Assembly: GCF_900142215.1 (NCBI RefSeq)
Contig: NZ_FRAC01000055.1
Location: 1 to 16,838 of the forward strand
Direction: 5' to 3'
Length of the DNA stretch: 16,838 nt
Origin: Anaerocolumna jejuensis DSM 15929
GTDB taxonomy: Bacteria > Bacillota > Clostridia > Lachnospirales > Lachnospiraceae
Every line of letters starts with the position of its first letter. Position 1 is the first letter of the stretch. Made by a program: the position numbers and the translations under genes. Shown here in pieces: positions 14,886-16,838 of this stretch. The notes beneath the pieces were generated by a model. That model was not told the DNA's origin, ran no database searches, and saw nothing but the letters and a program-made list of their open reading frames with translations.

Positions 14886-15680
14886 ATGAACAATATGAAT
14901 AATGCCGGCAGTGTGGCAAAGCAATATGAAAAAACGGATAATCTGGACATCCGGATAGCAATACATAGTAAATACAGTACAAATAAGCAGGGGTTTGGTA
15001 ACTGGATTTATGAACAGTATGAATTGGGAAATGGCTGCCGCATATTGGAGCTTGGCTGTGGCAGCGGTGACATGTGGAAGGAGAAGATTGGGCTTATCGG
15101 TAAGGACAGCTCCCTTATTTTATCGGATTTTTCAGAAGGAATGGTAGAAGAGGTCAGGAGGAAATACCAAAACTATTCCAATGTAAGCTTTGAAAGGATT
15201 AATATAGAAGAGATACCTTATGAGGATGCTTCCTTTGATATTGTTATTGCCAATATGATGCTATACCATGTACCGGACTTAAGGAAAGCGTTATTAGAGG
15301 TGGCAAGGGTATTAAAAACAGAGGGGAAATTCTATTCGGCGACCTACGGGGAAAACGGCATTCATACATATATTCAATCGGTTTTGCAGGAGAATAATTT
15401 AAAAGGGGATGTGAATATCTTTACACTGCAGAACGGAGGAGCTCTTCTTGGCAGGTATTTTAATCGTGTGGTGAGAAGGAATTACATTGACAGTCTGGAG
15501 ATTACAGATACCAATGATTTAATCCGTTATATTTATTCCATGGGGTCTATCCTTGATATCAAAGAAAAAAACAGGGATAGACTGTACGAGGTATTTGAGA
15601 ATAAAAAAGATGAAAATGGTATCATTAAAATCCCGAAGGAATACGGACTCTTTATTTCCAGCGGTACTTCAGACAGGTAG
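14886..15680 (+). CDS. class I SAM-dependent methyltransferase
   Basis: This 264-residue protein has a Rossmann-type methyltransferase core (Methyltransf_11/25-like). Motif I is ILELGCGSGD (53-62), an acidic residue D81 follows in LSDFSEGM, the motif II region is FERINIEEIPYED (102-114), and FDIVIANMMLYHVPD (117-131) with a helix of RVLKTEGKFY type follows. GGGAGG at 14875-14880 supports the ATG. The substrate is not indicated: it could be a small molecule, a quinone-like compound or a resistance-type target, and the family is too broad to say. It is followed by the acetyltransferase on the same strand with a 103-bp gap. It is not obviously linked to the divergent operon, though a shared control region is possible. 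Confidence 0.85.
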   Translation: MNNMNNAGSVAKQYEKTDNLDIRIAIHSKYSTNKQGFGNWIYEQYELGNGCRILELGCGSGDMWKEKIGLIGKDSSLILSDFSEGMVEEVRRKYQNYSNVSFERINIEEIPYEDASFDIVIANMMLYHVPDLRKALLEVARVLKTEGKFYSATYGENGIHTYIQSVLQENNLKGDVNIFTLQNGGALLGRYFNRVVRRNYIDSLEITDTNDLIRYIYSMGSILDIKEKNRDRLYEVFENKKDENGIIKIPKEYGLFISSGTSDR

Positions 15681-15783
15681 AAACAGTAATTTTAAAATAT
15701 ATGATTAAGGCAGGCACCGGTGTAATAAAATATGGATGGAAGGGTATTGATGTTGGTCTATAAACACATCATATAGGAAAAGT

Positions 15784-16329
15784 ATGCGAATAGAAGAGCA
15801 GAAATATTTTGAGAAGGGTTTGGAGTATGTCATCCGGTCGGCAGCGGAAGAAGATGCGAAGGAGCTTTCCAGGCTGCGGCTGCAGATTGATGTGGAAACA
15901 GAGAATTTAGACAGAGAAAGCGGAGAAGCCTATTTGGATGAAGCTGCATTTCGCCGGTTAATTAAAGCAGACACGGAAAACAGCAGAAATTTATTTCTTG
16001 TTGCGGCAGCTGATGGGATGCTGGTGGGTTTTTCCAGGTGCGAAGGCAGCGAGCTAAAAAGACTTTCTCACAAGGTAGAATTCGGTGTATGTGTGCTTAA
16101 GGATTACTGGGGACACCAAATTGGGAAAAAATTCCTGGAGCGTTCCATATTCTGGGCAGATAACAATGAAATTAAGAAAATGGCACTGAGTGTCTTAGAG
16201 ACAAATGAAACGGCGATACGCTTATATAAAAAGCTGGGATTTCGGACGGAAGGGGTATTACGAAAAGACAAGTTGCTTTCTGACGGAAAATTCTATGATA
16301 CAATTGTTATGGGGAGAATAAAACCTTAA
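15784..16329 (+). CDS. GNAT family N-acetyltransferase
   Basis: This 181-residue protein has a GNAT fold. It starts with VIRSAAEEDAKELSRL (residues 16-31) and has the motif A acetyl-CoA region VCVLKDYWGHQIGKKFL (102-118), where the usual R/Q-x-x-G-x-G/A loop reads as GHQIGK, and motif B NETAIRLYKKLGF (141-153). It ends with a strand VMGRIKP typical of RimJ/RimL- and SpeG-like enzymes. The RBS is weak (AGGAAA, 15775-15780). The acceptor, protein N-terminus, amine or drug, cannot be deduced. No terminator was seen after it, and the self-complementary element begins 72 bp downstream. Confidence 0.85.
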   Translation: MRIEEQKYFEKGLEYVIRSAAEEDAKELSRLRLQIDVETENLDRESGEAYLDEAAFRRLIKADTENSRNLFLVAAADGMLVGFSRCEGSELKRLSHKVEFGVCVLKDYWGHQIGKKFLERSIFWADNNEIKKMALSVLETNETAIRLYKKLGFRTEGVLRKDKLLSDGKFYDTIVMGRIKP

Positions 16330-16401
16330 ATGAAATCTAGATTCCTTATATTTTAAATTATGGTCACGACAAACGTATAAAGGAAGTTTATGGAAGCGGA
16401 C

Positions 16402-16633
16402 GATGACCAAGGGGGTTGTTTTGACCTTTTGTTATGCGAGAACCCATATTCCACTAAAGCGGCAGAAAACGTAACTGGCAGGCAAATCAGTGCCAAACTC
16501 GCTGTAACAAATAGGGCTGTGTTAGTTATCAAGCTCAAACAGTGGCACTGCTTCACCTAGTCACGTTTCCTGCCGCTTAAGTGTCATAAGGGACCTCTTG
16601 AGACAAAATGCCAAAACAACCCCCTTGGTCATC
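16402..16633. mobile_element. 232-bp self-complementary element (MITE-like or IS remnant)
   Basis: Terminal inverted repeats of 30 bp (16402-16431 and 16604-16633) match at 28 positions, the outer 22 exactly. Inside them a second pair of about 27 bp (16452-16478 and 16556-16583) matches at 23 positions, and a third pair, CAGTGCCA/TGGCACTG (16488-16495, 16543-16550), is exact. The whole element would fold as one interrupted hairpin. No open frame across it looks like a real protein, and no target-site duplication was found at its ends. Most likely it is a non-autonomous transposable element or the remains of one. A structured RNA is an alternative, since three stem mismatches become G-U pairs in a minus-strand transcript. 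Confidence 0.6.
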
Positions 16634-16792
16634 TGTGTATATCCATTATTTGGTTCTATACATTTGCTGTGCCCAAAACCCTATAAGACCAATCAAAACA
16701 ACAGCTGTGTCCAAGGGTTTATTGCCAACCCCCAGATGATTTTGGCTTACCTTTTGTAATTTTCTATTGAGGAGTTCCCTAATGACACTTAA
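16577..16792. repeat. inverted, diverged copies of a gene start
   Basis: Minus-strand sequence from 16602 to 16577 and plus-strand sequence from 16764 to 16792 are related: both read RBS-like GAGG, then TCCCT, then ATGACACTTAA (11 bp exact, 16587-16577 and 16782-16792). Similarity resumes downstream with GCGGCAG and, further on, CCACTGTxTGAGCT (minus 16545-16530, plus 16824-16838). The minus copy has a stop after eight codons and so is dead. The 16634-16763 stretch between them has only short repeats, such as AAACCCT/AGGGTTT (16676-16682, 16714-16720). Confidence 0.5.
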
Positions 16793-16838
16793 ATGGCGGC
16801 AGCTGTTCCTAGGTAAAATTATACCACTGTCTGAGCTC
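16782..16838 (+). CDS. start of a gene cut by the right edge, possibly a transposase
   Basis: ATG at 16782 follows AGGAG (16770-16774) with 7-base spacing, and the frame is open for 19 codons to the window end, beginning MTLKWRQLFLGKIIPLSEL. The product is not recognised from so few residues. The link to a mobile element is inferred, because a decayed inverted copy of the same gene start lies inside the neighbouring self-complementary element. Confidence 0.4.
   Translation, partial: MTLKWRQLFLGKIIPLSEL

Noticed and set aside
16353..16556. 67-codon minus-strand frame in the self-complementary element
   Set aside because: It follows the inverted-repeat arms and has no RBS or recognisable domain. 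The base pattern is better explained by the hairpin structure.

Overview
The window looks like chromosome of a low-GC Firmicute of class Clostridia, most likely Lachnospiraceae. The basis is AGGAGG-type ribosome binding sites, two TTG starts, A+T-rich spacers, and protein types common in that family (Firmicute TopB with C-terminal CPxC zinc fingers, ABC-2 permease, GH18 plus internalin-type LRR). No rRNA, tRNA or CRISPR array is visible.

Layout. (1) Positions 1-737: the permease half of an ABC exporter whose ATPase lies off the left edge, preceded by two perfect inverted repeats. (2) 915-3101: DNA topoisomerase III, closed by an intrinsic terminator. (3) 3354-4619: an SLC45-like MFS sugar transporter. 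(4) 4766-6649: a secreted protein joining a YaaH-like GH18 domain to five internalin-type leucine-rich repeats, behind a leader packed with short palindromes. (5) 14510 down to 6857, minus strand: a tightly packed seven-gene operon. Its order is OmpR-type response regulator, sensor kinase, amino-acid adenylation enzyme, fold-type III PLP decarboxylase, acyl carrier protein, MBOAT acyltransferase, membrane-tethered SGNH protein. (6) 14886-16329, plus strand and divergent: a methyltransferase and a GNAT acetyltransferase. (7) 16402 to the right edge: a 232-bp, almost fully self-complementary element and the first codons of a second, diverged copy of the same kind of element.

The most interesting part is region 5. 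Four of its genes match the logic of the dlt teichoic-acid D-alanylation operon (DltA-like, DltC-like, DltB-like MBOAT, DltD-like SGNH). A decarboxylase resembling BtrK of butirosin biosynthesis sits between the ligase and the carrier, and the DltA-like enzyme has Ser where classical D-Ala-specific DltA has Cys. I infer that an amino acid is activated, loaded on the carrier, decarboxylated, and exported by the MBOAT/SGNH pair onto a cell-surface polymer. The product would be an amino-acyl decoration such as a GABA-, beta-alanyl- or related ester rather than D-alanine. The co-transcribed two-component system, with a good promoter and a tandem repeat upstream, suggests autoregulated control by an envelope signal. 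The chemistry and the acceptor are not proven by sequence.
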